From positions 1-6,747 of the forward strand of contig CAAECB010000033.1 in NCBI GenBank assembly GCA_900754285.1: 6,747 nucleotides of DNA, in the 5' to 3' direction. Below, piece by piece: positions 1 to 4,587 of the stretch. The notes under the pieces are model-generated. The model did no database searches. It was given only the letters and a program-made list of their open reading frames with translations, and was not told where the DNA came from. The DNA is from Clostridia bacterium. Lineage in GTDB: Bacteria > Bacillota > Clostridia > TANB77 > CAG-508. Every line of letters starts with the position of its first letter. Within the stretch, counting starts at the first letter, position 1. The translations under genes and the position numbers were made by a program.

Positions 1-1
1 A

Positions 2-49
2 TTATATCAAAAAGGAGGATTTTTTCTACTCATAGCTAGAAGCTTTTAG
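2..49 (+). CDS. possible 3' end of an upstream gene (partial)
   Basis: The frame from base 2 is open from the window edge and encodes about 15 residues (LYQKGGFFLLIARSF) before a TAG at 47-49, directly against the terminator hairpin at 50. A second frame, from base 3, also ends early (TAG at 33-35), so the true frame is not certain. The strong terminator shows that a plus-strand transcript enters from the left. No product can be named from so short a fragment. Confidence 0.25.
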   Translation, partial: LYQKGGFFLLIARSF

Positions 50-74
50 AACCCCGTGTATAACACGGGGTTTT
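50..74 (+). terminator. rho-independent terminator of the left-hand transcript
   Basis: A perfect 10-bp stem (AACCCCGTGT at 50-59 with ACACGGGGTT at 63-72) closes a 3-nt loop and is followed by Ts through 74. It is the most GC-rich hairpin in the window and would end the plus-strand transcript arriving from the left, shielding the tRNA-Arg gene that points toward it. Confidence 0.88.
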
Positions 75-86
75 CATAAGCCCAAC

Positions 87-123
87 AAAAAAATCAACCA
101 GATTTATTTTCTGATTGATTTTT
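87..123 (-). terminator. terminator of tRNA-Arg (minus strand)
   Basis: Bases 89-101 pair with 111-123 (AAAAATCAACCAG against CTGATTGATTTTT). The one irregular position, 98/114, is a C-A mismatch in plus-strand RNA but a G-U wobble in minus-strand RNA, so the fold favours the minus transcript. The A run at 87-93 becomes the U tail. It lies about 40 nt past the tRNA-Arg 3' end, as expected for its terminator. Confidence 0.72.
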
Positions 124-156
124 GTATCTATCTGTTCTATTAGTTCGAATAGATAC
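124..156. repeat. inverted repeat downstream of tRNA-Arg
   Basis: GTATCTAT (124-131) and ATAGATAC (149-156) are perfect 8-bp inverted arms around a 17-nt spacer. The repeat lies between the tRNA-Arg CCA end (162) and its terminator hairpin, so in the minus transcript it would form a stem-loop in the 3' trailer. It may aid tRNA 3' processing or termination. Nothing else supports a specific role. Confidence 0.45.
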
Positions 157-161
157 GTCAT

Positions 162-238
162 TGGTGCGCCTGGAGGGATTCGAACCCCCGGTCTTCAAGT
201 TCGTAGCCTGATATTCTATCCAGCTAAACTACAGGCGC
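162..238 (-). tRNA. tRNA-Arg (anticodon ACG)
   Basis: Read on the minus strand, the gene starts at 238 with acceptor arm GCGCCTG, paired with CAGGCGC before the discriminator A and an encoded CCA (162-164). The anticodon stem TCAGG/CTTGA encloses loop CTACGAA, giving anticodon ACG (wobble A, normally edited to inosine), which decodes CGN arginine codons. The T arm carries TTCGAAT. The D stem (GTTT/GAAT) is weak, with two G-U pairs, but the cloverleaf is complete at 77 nt including CCA. Its promoter is at 290-318 and its terminator at 87-123. Confidence 0.95.
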
Positions 239-289
239 ATTTTTTGTGAATTTTATTGTTTTTTTCTTTTTGCTTCTTTCACTTGTTCT

Positions 290-318
290 ATTATACTTTG
301 ATTTTTCTTTTTATTCAA
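290..318 (-). promoter_or_regulatory. promoter of tRNA-Arg
   Basis: On the minus strand, TTGAAT (318-313) is separated by exactly 17 bp from a perfect TATAAT (295-290). Initiation would fall near 283, about 45 nt before the mature tRNA 5' end at 238. The element points away from the tRNA-Pro promoter, so the two tRNA genes diverge from one intergenic region of 169 bp. Confidence 0.72.
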
Positions 319-357
319 GTCTTTTTTGGAATTTTTTGAATTTTTTTTCAAAATCTC

Positions 358-386
358 TTGTCAAATCGTTTTTTTTGTGGTATATT
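358..386 (+). promoter_or_regulatory. promoter of tRNA-Pro
   Basis: TTGTCA (358-363) is spaced exactly 17 bp from TATATT (381-386), a near-consensus housekeeping promoter. The predicted start near 393 leaves a leader of about 15 nt before the mature tRNA-Pro 5' end at 408. Confidence 0.75.
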
Positions 387-407
387 ATATTAGCGTTCAG
401 GTTATTT

Positions 408-483
408 CGAGGTGTAGCGCAGTTGGTAGCGCGCGTGGTTTGGGACCATGAGGTCGCAGGTTCGATCCCTGTCACCTCGACCA
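408..483 (+). tRNA. tRNA-Pro (anticodon TGG)
   Basis: The acceptor arm CGAGGTG (408-414) pairs with CACCTCG (473-479), followed by discriminator A and encoded CCA (481-483). The D stem is GCGC/GCGC. The anticodon stem CGTGG/CCATG encloses loop TTTGGGA, giving anticodon TGG, which reads CCN proline codons. The T arm has TTCGATC. The gene is 76 nt with CCA. The features immediately to the right are replication and mobilization functions, so this tRNA may mark the edge of an integrated element. Confidence 0.96.
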
Positions 484-492
484 TATTTAGAG

Positions 493-533
493 CTGTTTTC
501 AAGAGAATTCGAAAGAACTTGAAAGCAGTTTTT
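493..533 (+). terminator. first terminator after tRNA-Pro
   Basis: CTGTTTTCAAG (493-503) pairs with CTTGAAAGCAG (518-528) over 11 bp with one G-U pair, followed by TTTTT (529-533). It starts 10 nt after the tRNA CCA and is well placed to end the tRNA-Pro transcript. Confidence 0.75.
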
Positions 534-545
534 ATTATATAAAAG

Positions 546-582
546 TACTATTTTCTAAGGTTTTAGAGAATAGTATTTTTTT
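546..582 (+). terminator. second terminator after tRNA-Pro
   Basis: TACTATTTTCT (546-556) pairs with AGAGAATAGTA (565-575) with one G-U pair and an 8-nt loop, followed by a 7-T run (576-582). It is a tandem backup to the hairpin at 493-533 and insulates the repA region from tRNA-Pro transcription. Confidence 0.7.
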
Positions 583-590
583 AGTTTAAT

Positions 591-620
591 TCTAAAAAGT
601 TCTAAAAAATTCTCAAAAAT
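591..620. repeat. three tandem 10-bp A-rich repeats
   Basis: TCTAAAAAGT, TCTAAAAAAT and TCTCAAAAAT follow one another without a gap. A 10-bp period places each A tract on the same face of the helix, as in intrinsically bent DNA often found next to origins and promoters. They lie just upstream of the TGTTCCGCAA repeats and repA. The function is inferred from spacing and position only. Confidence 0.5.
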
Positions 621-630
621 CCGATTATTT

Positions 631-696
631 TGTTCCGCAAAATGTTCCGCAATGAATTTTTGCTCTTAAAAAAATGTTCAGAAATGTTCCGCAAAA
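631..696. repeat. TGTTCCGCAA direct repeats upstream of repA (iteron- or operator-like)
   Basis: TGTTCCGCAA occurs exactly at 631, 643 and 685, with a degenerate copy (TGTTCAGAAA) at 675. The first two are in 12-bp register, the last two in 10-bp register. Such short direct repeats before a replication initiator usually bind the initiator itself, either as origin iterons or as an autoregulatory operator. In studied RepA_N plasmids the origin lies inside the rep gene, so an operator role is at least as likely here. Confidence 0.55.
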
Positions 697-718
697 TAAA
701 TTTATTGATATTTCAACA

Positions 719-743
719 CTTTCAGGAATTTCAAAACTGAAAG
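719..743 (+). promoter_or_regulatory. inverted repeat overlapping the repA ribosome binding site
   Basis: CTTTCAG (719-725) and CTGAAAG (737-743) are perfect 7-bp inverted arms with an 11-nt spacer. The right arm includes the first three bases of the repA Shine-Dalgarno AAGGAG (741-746), which lies 10 nt before the ATG. In RNA the stem would partly hide the ribosome site; in DNA it could be an operator. Either would dampen RepA synthesis. Confidence 0.45.
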
Positions 744-756
744 GAGAACTATTGTT

Positions 757-1182
757 ATGGATTTTATACCTTACAAATCAAATGAAACATTAGAGCATAA
801 ATACTATCAAATTCCTCAAGAATTATTTGTAAATGAAAAATACAAAAACAAATTAAATTCAGATAGTAAAATTTTATATGCCTTTTTATTAGATAGATTA
901 TCTTTATCTCAAAAAAATCATTGGATAGATGAAGATAATAATGTTTATCTAATTTTTACAAGAGAAGAAGTACAAGAAAAATTAAATTTATCAGATAAAA
1001 CAGTTACTAAATCATTCAAAATATTAATGGAAGTAAATCTTGTTCAAGAAAAAAGACAGGGACTAGGAAAACCTAATTTAATATATGTAGGAAAGATTAA
1101 TCATTCAGACTCGGAGAATCTACGGCTCTTGACTCGGAAAATTTACGAGGAATCAATACTAATAATATCAATACTAATATAA
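757..1182 (+). CDS. repA: replication initiator RepA, N-terminal part (RepA_N family), cut short by a frameshift
   Basis: This encodes the DNA-binding half of a RepA_N-type replication initiator, which recognises origin repeats on low-GC Gram-positive plasmids and integrative elements. Residues 16-24 (YYQIPQELF) and about 38-95 give the characteristic winged-helix pattern: SDSKILYAFLLDRLSLS, then WIDEDNNVYLIFTREEVQEKL, the recognition helix region SDKTVTKSFKIL and the QGLGKPNLIYV wing. The start follows AAGGAG with a 10-nt spacer. The frame ends after 141 residues in a non-family tail (from about residue 117). The family's Asn/Thr-rich linker and C-terminal domain continue in the next frame (to 1604). 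An intact gene would give roughly 280 residues. The most economical explanation is loss of one base between 1101 and 1151, so function is doubtful unless the fragment works alone or the shift is bypassed. Confidence 0.85.
   Translation: MDFIPYKSNETLEHKYYQIPQELFVNEKYKNKLNSDSKILYAFLLDRLSLSQKNHWIDEDNNVYLIFTREEVQEKLNLSDKTVTKSFKILMEVNLVQEKRQGLGKPNLIYVGKINHSDSENLRLLTRKIYEESILIISILI
1108..1149 (+). repeat. duplicated 18-bp segment at the repA frameshift
   Basis: GACTCGGAGAATCTACGG at 1108 and the near copy GACTCGGAAAATTTACGA at 1131 are offset by 23 bp, not a multiple of three. The first copy reads DSENLR in the upstream frame and the second reads DSENLR in the downstream frame. A 24-bp unit would have kept both in one frame, so the spacer at 1126-1130 is a good candidate for the lost base. 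Confidence 0.6.
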
Positions 1183-1211
1183 TCAATACTGATTCCATCA
1201 ATCCTAAAAGT
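1152..1211 (+). repeat. four 15-bp repeats in the repA linker (possible origin iterons)
   Basis: Four consecutive 15-bp units begin at 1152, 1167, 1182 and 1197, each starting ATCAAT; the first three start ATCAATACT. In the downstream frame they encode INTNN, INTNI, INTDS and INPKS. In characterised RepA_N plasmids the replication origin consists of repeats inside the central, poorly conserved part of rep. These repeats occupy that position, so they are candidate RepA binding sites. An alternative is a simple low-complexity linker. Confidence 0.5.
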
Positions 1212-1226
1212 GATGAAGAACTTTTA

Positions 1227-1604
1227 TTGATAAAAGAGAAATGTAATTTAAATGAATTTACAAAAGAAGAAAAAACAATTTTAGAAGATGTAATTGATAA
1301 TCTTTATTATACAGATAATTTAAAAGTTGGAAATATAACAGTTAATCATTTTAAAATATCGGACAAGCTTAATTTAATAACAAAAGATAATCTTGTTCAA
1401 TTATTGGATATATTGAAAAATACACCTAATATACAAAATGCTAAAAATTATTTGATGATTTGCTTATACAATAATTTGGGAAATACCAATATAACCAAAA
1501 TAACCAAAAAGGCAGATACCATTAAGGCAAATGAAAGAGAATATCCTGCTGGCTCACTTGATTTCTTATATGCTAACCTTGATACACTAGATGATACTAT
1601 ATAA
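1227..1604 (+). CDS. repA: RepA C-terminal part, separated by the frameshift (likely pseudogene fragment)
   Basis: This is the C-terminal domain of the same RepA_N initiator. The segment VGNITVNHFKI through LLDILKNTPNIQNAKNYLMICLYN resembles the conserved RepA C-terminal helical region, which usually ends soon after a YLL.ALYN motif. The open frame extends upstream to 1101 and includes the DSENLRGINTNN linker, so it is continuous with the first part apart from the shift. The nominal start is a TTG at 1227 with no Shine-Dalgarno, so independent translation is unlikely. No convincing slippery heptamer is visible, which argues against programmed frameshifting. It ends at 1604, before the hairpin array and oriT. 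Confidence 0.6.
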   Translation: MIKEKCNLNEFTKEEKTILEDVIDNLYYTDNLKVGNITVNHFKISDKLNLITKDNLVQLLDILKNTPNIQNAKNYLMICLYNNLGNTNITKITKKADTIKANEREYPAGSLDFLYANLDTLDDTI

Positions 1605-1619
1605 GAAATTGCTCCGATA

Positions 1620-1655
1620 TGAAGTTGCAAGCACGAACTTTAAACTGCAACTTCA
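1620..1655 (+). repeat. hairpin 1 of the repA-mob intergenic array
   Basis: TGAAGTTGCA (1620-1629) and TGCAACTTCA (1646-1655) are perfect 10-bp inverted arms around a 16-nt loop. The hairpin starts 15 nt after the repA stop. No T run follows, so it is not a classical terminator. Position suggests a role in origin or oriT single-strand structure. Confidence 0.55.
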
Positions 1656-1693
1656 CTATAATTTGTTATAGCAAAAGCTATGGCAAATTATAG
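1656..1693 (+). repeat. hairpin 2, 16-bp stem
   Basis: CTATAATTTGTTATAG (1656-1671) pairs along its whole length with CTATGGCAAATTATAG (1678-1693), with two T-G pairs and a 6-nt CAAAAG loop. It abuts hairpin 1 with no gap. This is the longest stem in the intergenic region and would fold readily in single-stranded transfer DNA. Confidence 0.6.
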
Positions 1694-1721
1694 CCTAAAA
1701 AATGCTTTAGCAGTTTTTAGG
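1694..1721 (+). repeat. hairpin 3 of the array
   Basis: CCTAAAAA (from 1694) pairs with TTTTTAGG (1714-1721) around an inner TGCT/AGCA stem. It directly follows hairpin 2, so three hairpins are stacked end to end before the oriT. Confidence 0.5.
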
Positions 1722-1783
1722 TAATACCCCGTAGGGCACACAGACAAACTTGTTTGTCTAGTGTGTTAGACAAATAAATTTGT
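1722..1783 (+). other. oriT: origin of transfer (oriT), MobV/pMV158 type
   Basis: The sequence TAGTGTG/TTA at 1759-1768 matches the nick site of the MobV family (pMV158 type), with the cut expected between 1765 and 1766. Just upstream, CACAC plus AGACAAAC (1737-1749) pairs with GTTTGTCT plus GTGTG (1752-1765) through one bulged A (1760), so the nick falls exactly at the 3' foot of a 13-bp hairpin with a 2-nt loop. A second palindrome, ACAAAT-AA-ATTTGT, follows at 1770-1783. The block ACCCCGTAGGG precedes the hairpin. The relaxase gene begins 46 nt after the nick, the usual arrangement for this family. Confidence 0.85.
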
Positions 1784-1810
1784 TTTAGTGCAAGAAAGGA
1801 CTTTGGAGCT

Positions 1811-3034
1811 ATGAGTTATGCTATAGTAAGAAATGAGAAATTAACACGAGCTGAGGTAAATGGTAAATGCACCCACAATGATAGAAAAGCAAAATGTCAT
1901 ACAAATAAAGATATTGATCCAACTAAAACACATTTAAATTATTATATAAAGAAAAACAATTACACCTATACAAAGGAATTTGATAAATTAAGAAAAGAAC
2001 AAAATTTAGCAGGTCATTTAAGAGAAAATAGTATTATAATGTGCCAAATGATATTTACATCTGACCAAGAATTTTTTGATAGAATCGGAGTACAAGAAAC
2101 CAAAAGATATTTTAATGAATGTTATAAATTTATCTGCAATTACAAAAATCTTGGAGAAAAAAATATTATATCTGCAGTTGTTCATTTAGATGAAGGAACA
2201 CCACATTTACATTTGATGTTTGTTCCTATAGTTCATACAAAGGATAAAAATGGTATGCCAATTGGAAAAATTTGTGCAAGAGATTTTTGGAAAGGTAGAG
2301 ATAGTTATAGGAAATTACAAGATTCGTATTTTGAATATGTTAAAAGCAAAGGATTTGATTTAGAAAGAGGCTTATATGTTGAAGAAACAAATAGAAAGAA
2401 TTTGTCTGTTGAAGAGTTTAAGAAGGTAACTAATTATACTAAAACAAAAGAAATTTTAAAAACTACAACTCTAGAATTGCCAAACACACCTGAACTACAA
2501 GATATAAAAAAACTTGTTTTAAATAGGGATAAAATAATTGAAGAAAAGATTATAAAACCTCAAAACAGGCTAATAAAAGAACTTCATAATGAAAATGTGG
2601 CTTTGCACAAGGAATTATCTAAACAAACTGAAATAATAGATGTTGCAGAAGAGTTTGTAAAAGAAAAAGAAAGTTTACAAAATGAAAATAAAAATTTAAA
2701 ACGAACTATTTGTTTATTGCAACAATCCAAAAATCAAGATGAAGAAGATTTAAAATTTGAATATGAAAATAAAATTGACCATATAGAACATAAATATCAG
2801 AAAAAGATAAAAAAATTAGAAAAAGAAAATAAAGGCTTAAACAAAATAATTGATAAATTTAAAGATAATTTAAAAAAGTTTCTTAAATGGTTGTGTCATA
2901 AATTTTCATATCCTTGTGAGGATGACCTTATAAGAGATTTTAATAAAGAAACATATTCGTATATTAATTTTGAAAAGCAACTCGATACAAGCCATTTTGA
3001 AAAGGATGATAATGAAATGGATTATGATATGTAG
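1811..3034 (+). CDS. mobV: MobV-family relaxase (plasmid recombination/mobilization protein)
   Basis: This protein nicks the adjacent oriT and carries the strand into a recipient using another element's conjugation machinery. The Mob_Pre domain fills about residues 1-215. Motif I is H22-N-D-R25, matching the catalytic His22 of pMV158 MobM. HLNYY at 41-45 is motif II-like. The metal-binding triad is in HLDEGTPHLH (H125, H132, H134). Residues from about 255 to 365 are a charged coiled coil, probably for dimerisation, and the tail is acidic. The length of 407 residues is normal for the family. The start follows AAAGGA (10-nt spacing), with a weaker GGAG 2 nt before the ATG. All visible catalytic motifs are intact, so it is likely active. 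tnpV follows 16 nt downstream. Confidence 0.93.
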   Translation: MSYAIVRNEKLTRAEVNGKCTHNDRKAKCHTNKDIDPTKTHLNYYIKKNNYTYTKEFDKLRKEQNLAGHLRENSIIMCQMIFTSDQEFFDRIGVQETKRYFNECYKFICNYKNLGEKNIISAVVHLDEGTPHLHLMFVPIVHTKDKNGMPIGKICARDFWKGRDSYRKLQDSYFEYVKSKGFDLERGLYVEETNRKNLSVEEFKKVTNYTKTKEILKTTTLELPNTPELQDIKKLVLNRDKIIEEKIIKPQNRLIKELHNENVALHKELSKQTEIIDVAEEFVKEKESLQNENKNLKRTICLLQQSKNQDEEDLKFEYENKIDHIEHKYQKKIKKLEKENKGLNKIIDKFKDNLKKFLKWLCHKFSYPCEDDLIRDFNKETYSYINFEKQLDTSHFEKDDNEMDYDM

Positions 3035-3050
3035 AAAGGATTTGATAAAT

Positions 3051-3401
3051 ATGAAAATAGATTATAGAAAATGTGGAGATTACTACATTCCTAACTTGGT
3101 AATCTCAAATACTAAAAATTTTCAATTAGGAAAATACGGCAAAATGAGATTGAATTATTTGAAAACACAAAAGAAAGCTGAATATACAATTTTGCTAATG
3201 GAAGATAAATTAAGTGAACACTTACAAGAAATTGATAAAACTGCAACTAATAGATATAACCTGCTAATGAAACAATTTGCAAAACGAGAAAATATTACAG
3301 AAGAATTAAAAGCCATAAATCAACTTGAGTGGGTTGGCAAAATGAATTCAATTAAAAATCGTGCTGAAGAAATTATATTTAATGAATTAATTCATGCATA
3401 G
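3051..3401 (+). CDS. tnpV: TnpV-like transposon-encoded protein
   Basis: The 116-residue protein matches the TnpV family of small proteins common on Clostridia mobile elements. Family-typical stretches are YYIPNLVI near the N-terminus, LGKYGKMRLNYLK, LSEHLQEID in the middle, and ITEELKAINQLEWVGKMN plus RAEEIIFNEL at the end. The family's biochemical role is not established. The ATG at 3051 is chosen because AAAGGA lies 10 nt upstream, the same arrangement as mobV, and because homology starts right at MKIDYRKCGDYYIP. An in-frame ATG at 2970 would add 27 unrelated residues overlapping mobV. It is probably co-transcribed with mobV and ends before the terminator at 3450. Confidence 0.85.
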   Translation: MKIDYRKCGDYYIPNLVISNTKNFQLGKYGKMRLNYLKTQKKAEYTILLMEDKLSEHLQEIDKTATNRYNLLMKQFAKRENITEELKAINQLEWVGKMNSIKNRAEEIIFNELIHA

Positions 3402-3449
3402 GATTTACAATAGAATACAAGTCAAAAATATTTATGAGAATGAGAATAT

Positions 3450-3486
3450 AGTGGGGGGATCTTCTCGAAAATACCCCACTTTATTT
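3450..3486 (+). terminator. terminator of the mobV-tnpV unit
   Basis: AGTGGGG (3450-3456) pairs with CCCCACT (3474-3480) around a 17-nt loop, followed by the T-rich TTATTTT. The GC-rich stem contrasts with the AT-rich surroundings. It begins 49 nt after the tnpV stop and fits the end of the plus-strand unit. Confidence 0.6.
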
Positions 3487-3513
3487 TACATTATCTTATC
3501 AGTCAAAAATTTT

Positions 3514-3555
3514 ATAACAAAATACTCTAGCATTTCTGCTAGAGTGCTTTGTTAT
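3514..3555. terminator. bidirectional terminator between convergent units
   Basis: The inner arms ACTCTAGCA (3524-3532) and TGCTAGAGT (3537-3545) form a perfect 9-bp stem with a 4-nt loop. Outer arms ATAACAAA (3514-3521) and TTTGTTAT (3548-3555) extend it across a 2x2 internal loop. A plus-strand T run (3559-3564) and a minus-strand U tail lie on opposite sides. The hairpin overlaps the stop codon of gene C (3552-3554), so it would terminate the A-B-C operon and back up the tnpV terminator. Confidence 0.75.
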
Positions 3556-3911
3556 GCATCTTTTTTCAATTTTTCTATAATCTTATTGTTTTCTTCAATA
3601 ACTCCATCATAATATTCTTTTAACTTTCTTAATCTATCGGTAGAAAGCATTTTTAAAGCCTCGACATTCCCATCAATATATTCAAGAAATTTCTTTTTAT
3701 CTACAACTTTATTAGCAGCACTAGAATCAAATTTTATATTATCAAAGAAGTCATTTTCTACTTTATTAAAATCAACTTTACTTTCGTTTGAAACATCTGA
3801 TTGAAAATTACTAACTTCTTGCTTTTTAGATTTTTTAAATATACTACTAAGAAATCTTTTTATTTTGGAAATAAAGCTTTCTTTATATTCTACCATATCA
3901 TTATTTTTCAT
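3552..3911 (-). CDS. gene C: small protein with basic amphipathic helix and C-terminal coiled coil (unknown)
   Basis: I do not recognise a named family. Of 119 residues, 13-30 (FISKIKRFLSSIFKKSKK) form a strongly basic amphipathic helix, the kind that binds membrane surfaces or nucleic acid; there is no transmembrane segment or signal peptide. An acidic, Asn/Ser-rich linker follows. Residues about 80-119 are predicted helical and end in a charged coiled coil (VIEENNKIIEKLKK). The ATG at 3911 has AAAGGAG upstream with 8-nt spacing and overlaps the end of gene B by 11 nt, implying translational coupling. It is last in the operon. An adaptor or membrane anchor for A and B is one possible reading, not shown by sequence. 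Confidence 0.75.
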   Translation of the reverse strand: MKNNDMVEYKESFISKIKRFLSSIFKKSKKQEVSNFQSDVSNESKVDFNKVENDFFDNIKFDSSAANKVVDKKKFLEYIDGNVEALKMLSTDRLRKLKEYYDGVIEENNKIIEKLKKDA

Positions 3912-4587
3912 TTAAATTTCTCCTTTGCTCTTTTAAATCAGCAAGTTCTTTTTCTTGACTTTCTATTTTCTTTTGTTGATTTGCTAATATTTCTAAAAGT
4001 TCTTTTTTCTTTTCTGAACTTATTAATGGAGTGCTTAATGTTTTTTCTTTTGGTTTTTCTGATAGTATATAACTTCTATCATCACCCATATGCAATATTA
4101 TTTCGCCATTAGATATTTCAAGAGAAGCATTTATTTCCCCATAAGGCATTGTATTTTTAGAAAAAGAATTACATCCATCAATTATCTCGTTTTCAGATGT
4201 AACTGAAATAGAAACTAAATCTTTAATTTTTTCCTTTAATTCTTCATCTACATTGTGAAGTAATTGCCCATTTTCACCAATTTTATGAACATCATCAATA
4301 TATAAATATTCAACATTAATGTTTTCTTCATCAATCCATGGAATACCAAGTTCTTCAGTTATCTCTCCAACACAAGAACACTTACTTGCTCCAGATGGAT
4401 TATATGAAGATCCTTCATCAGTGTTTATTATTTCTTCTAAAGTATCTGCTAAATATAATTCATTGTTATATTCAAGCAAACAATGTCCCGCATAGTAACT
4501 TTCAGAGCCATGTGATGTTCTGTCAATAGTATTATAAGGATTTTCATATGTTTCAAAAGAATCTACTTTTACAATTTTATTCTCCAT
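3901..4587 (-). CDS. gene B: unknown protein with C-terminal coiled-coil tail shared with gene A
   Basis: No known family is recognised. The 228-residue protein is soluble, without signal peptide or membrane segment. Residues 1-175 look globular and mixed alpha/beta, with Cys at 36, 70, 72 and 139; the CSC at 70-72 and the segment HCLLEYNNELYLADTLEEI at 35-53 are its most distinctive parts. A lysine- and proline-containing linker (177-190) leads to a coiled coil at 191-228. Its last 33 residues align without gaps to the last 33 of gene A, with 12 identities over the first 26 positions (QQxKIxSQxxE core). The ATG at 4587 follows AGGAGGT with 8-nt spacing. The gene overlaps A and C by 11 nt each, so the three are one operon. 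Confidence 0.8.
   Translation of the reverse strand: MENKIVKVDSFETYENPYNTIDRTSHGSESYYAGHCLLEYNNELYLADTLEEIINTDEGSSYNPSGASKCSCVGEITEELGIPWIDEENINVEYLYIDDVHKIGENGQLLHNVDEELKEKIKDLVSISVTSENEIIDGCNSFSKNTMPYGEINASLEISNGEIILHMGDDRSYILSEKPKEKTLSTPLISSEKKKELLEILANQQKKIESQEKELADLKEQRRNLNEK

Noticed and set aside
311..502. Minus-strand open frame across tRNA-Pro (contains VTGIEPATSWSQTTRATNC)
   Set aside because: This peptide is the antisense translation of a tRNA gene, a well-known spurious annotation. The region is fully explained by tRNA-Pro and its flanks.
246..542. Plus-strand open frame with a Phe/Leu-rich start covering tRNA-Pro
   Set aside because: It is a T-rich intergenic stretch read through the tRNA and its promoter; no ribosome site and biased composition.
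1101..1151. Programmed frameshifting in repA
   Set aside because: No X-XXY-YYZ slippery heptamer in the correct frame with a following stable structure is visible; a base loss within a duplicated segment explains the data better.
1448..1630. Minus-strand open frame inside the repA 3' part
   Set aside because: Shadow of the RepA C-terminal coding frame; no ribosome site or recognisable product.
3394..3612. Plus-strand open frame after tnpV
   Set aside because: It runs through two terminator hairpins and into the antisense of gene C; no ribosome site.
3801..4529. Plus-strand open frames opposite genes B and C
   Set aside because: They mirror real minus-strand genes with clear Shine-Dalgarno sites, and their Phe/Leu-rich composition is typical of antisense AT-rich coding DNA.
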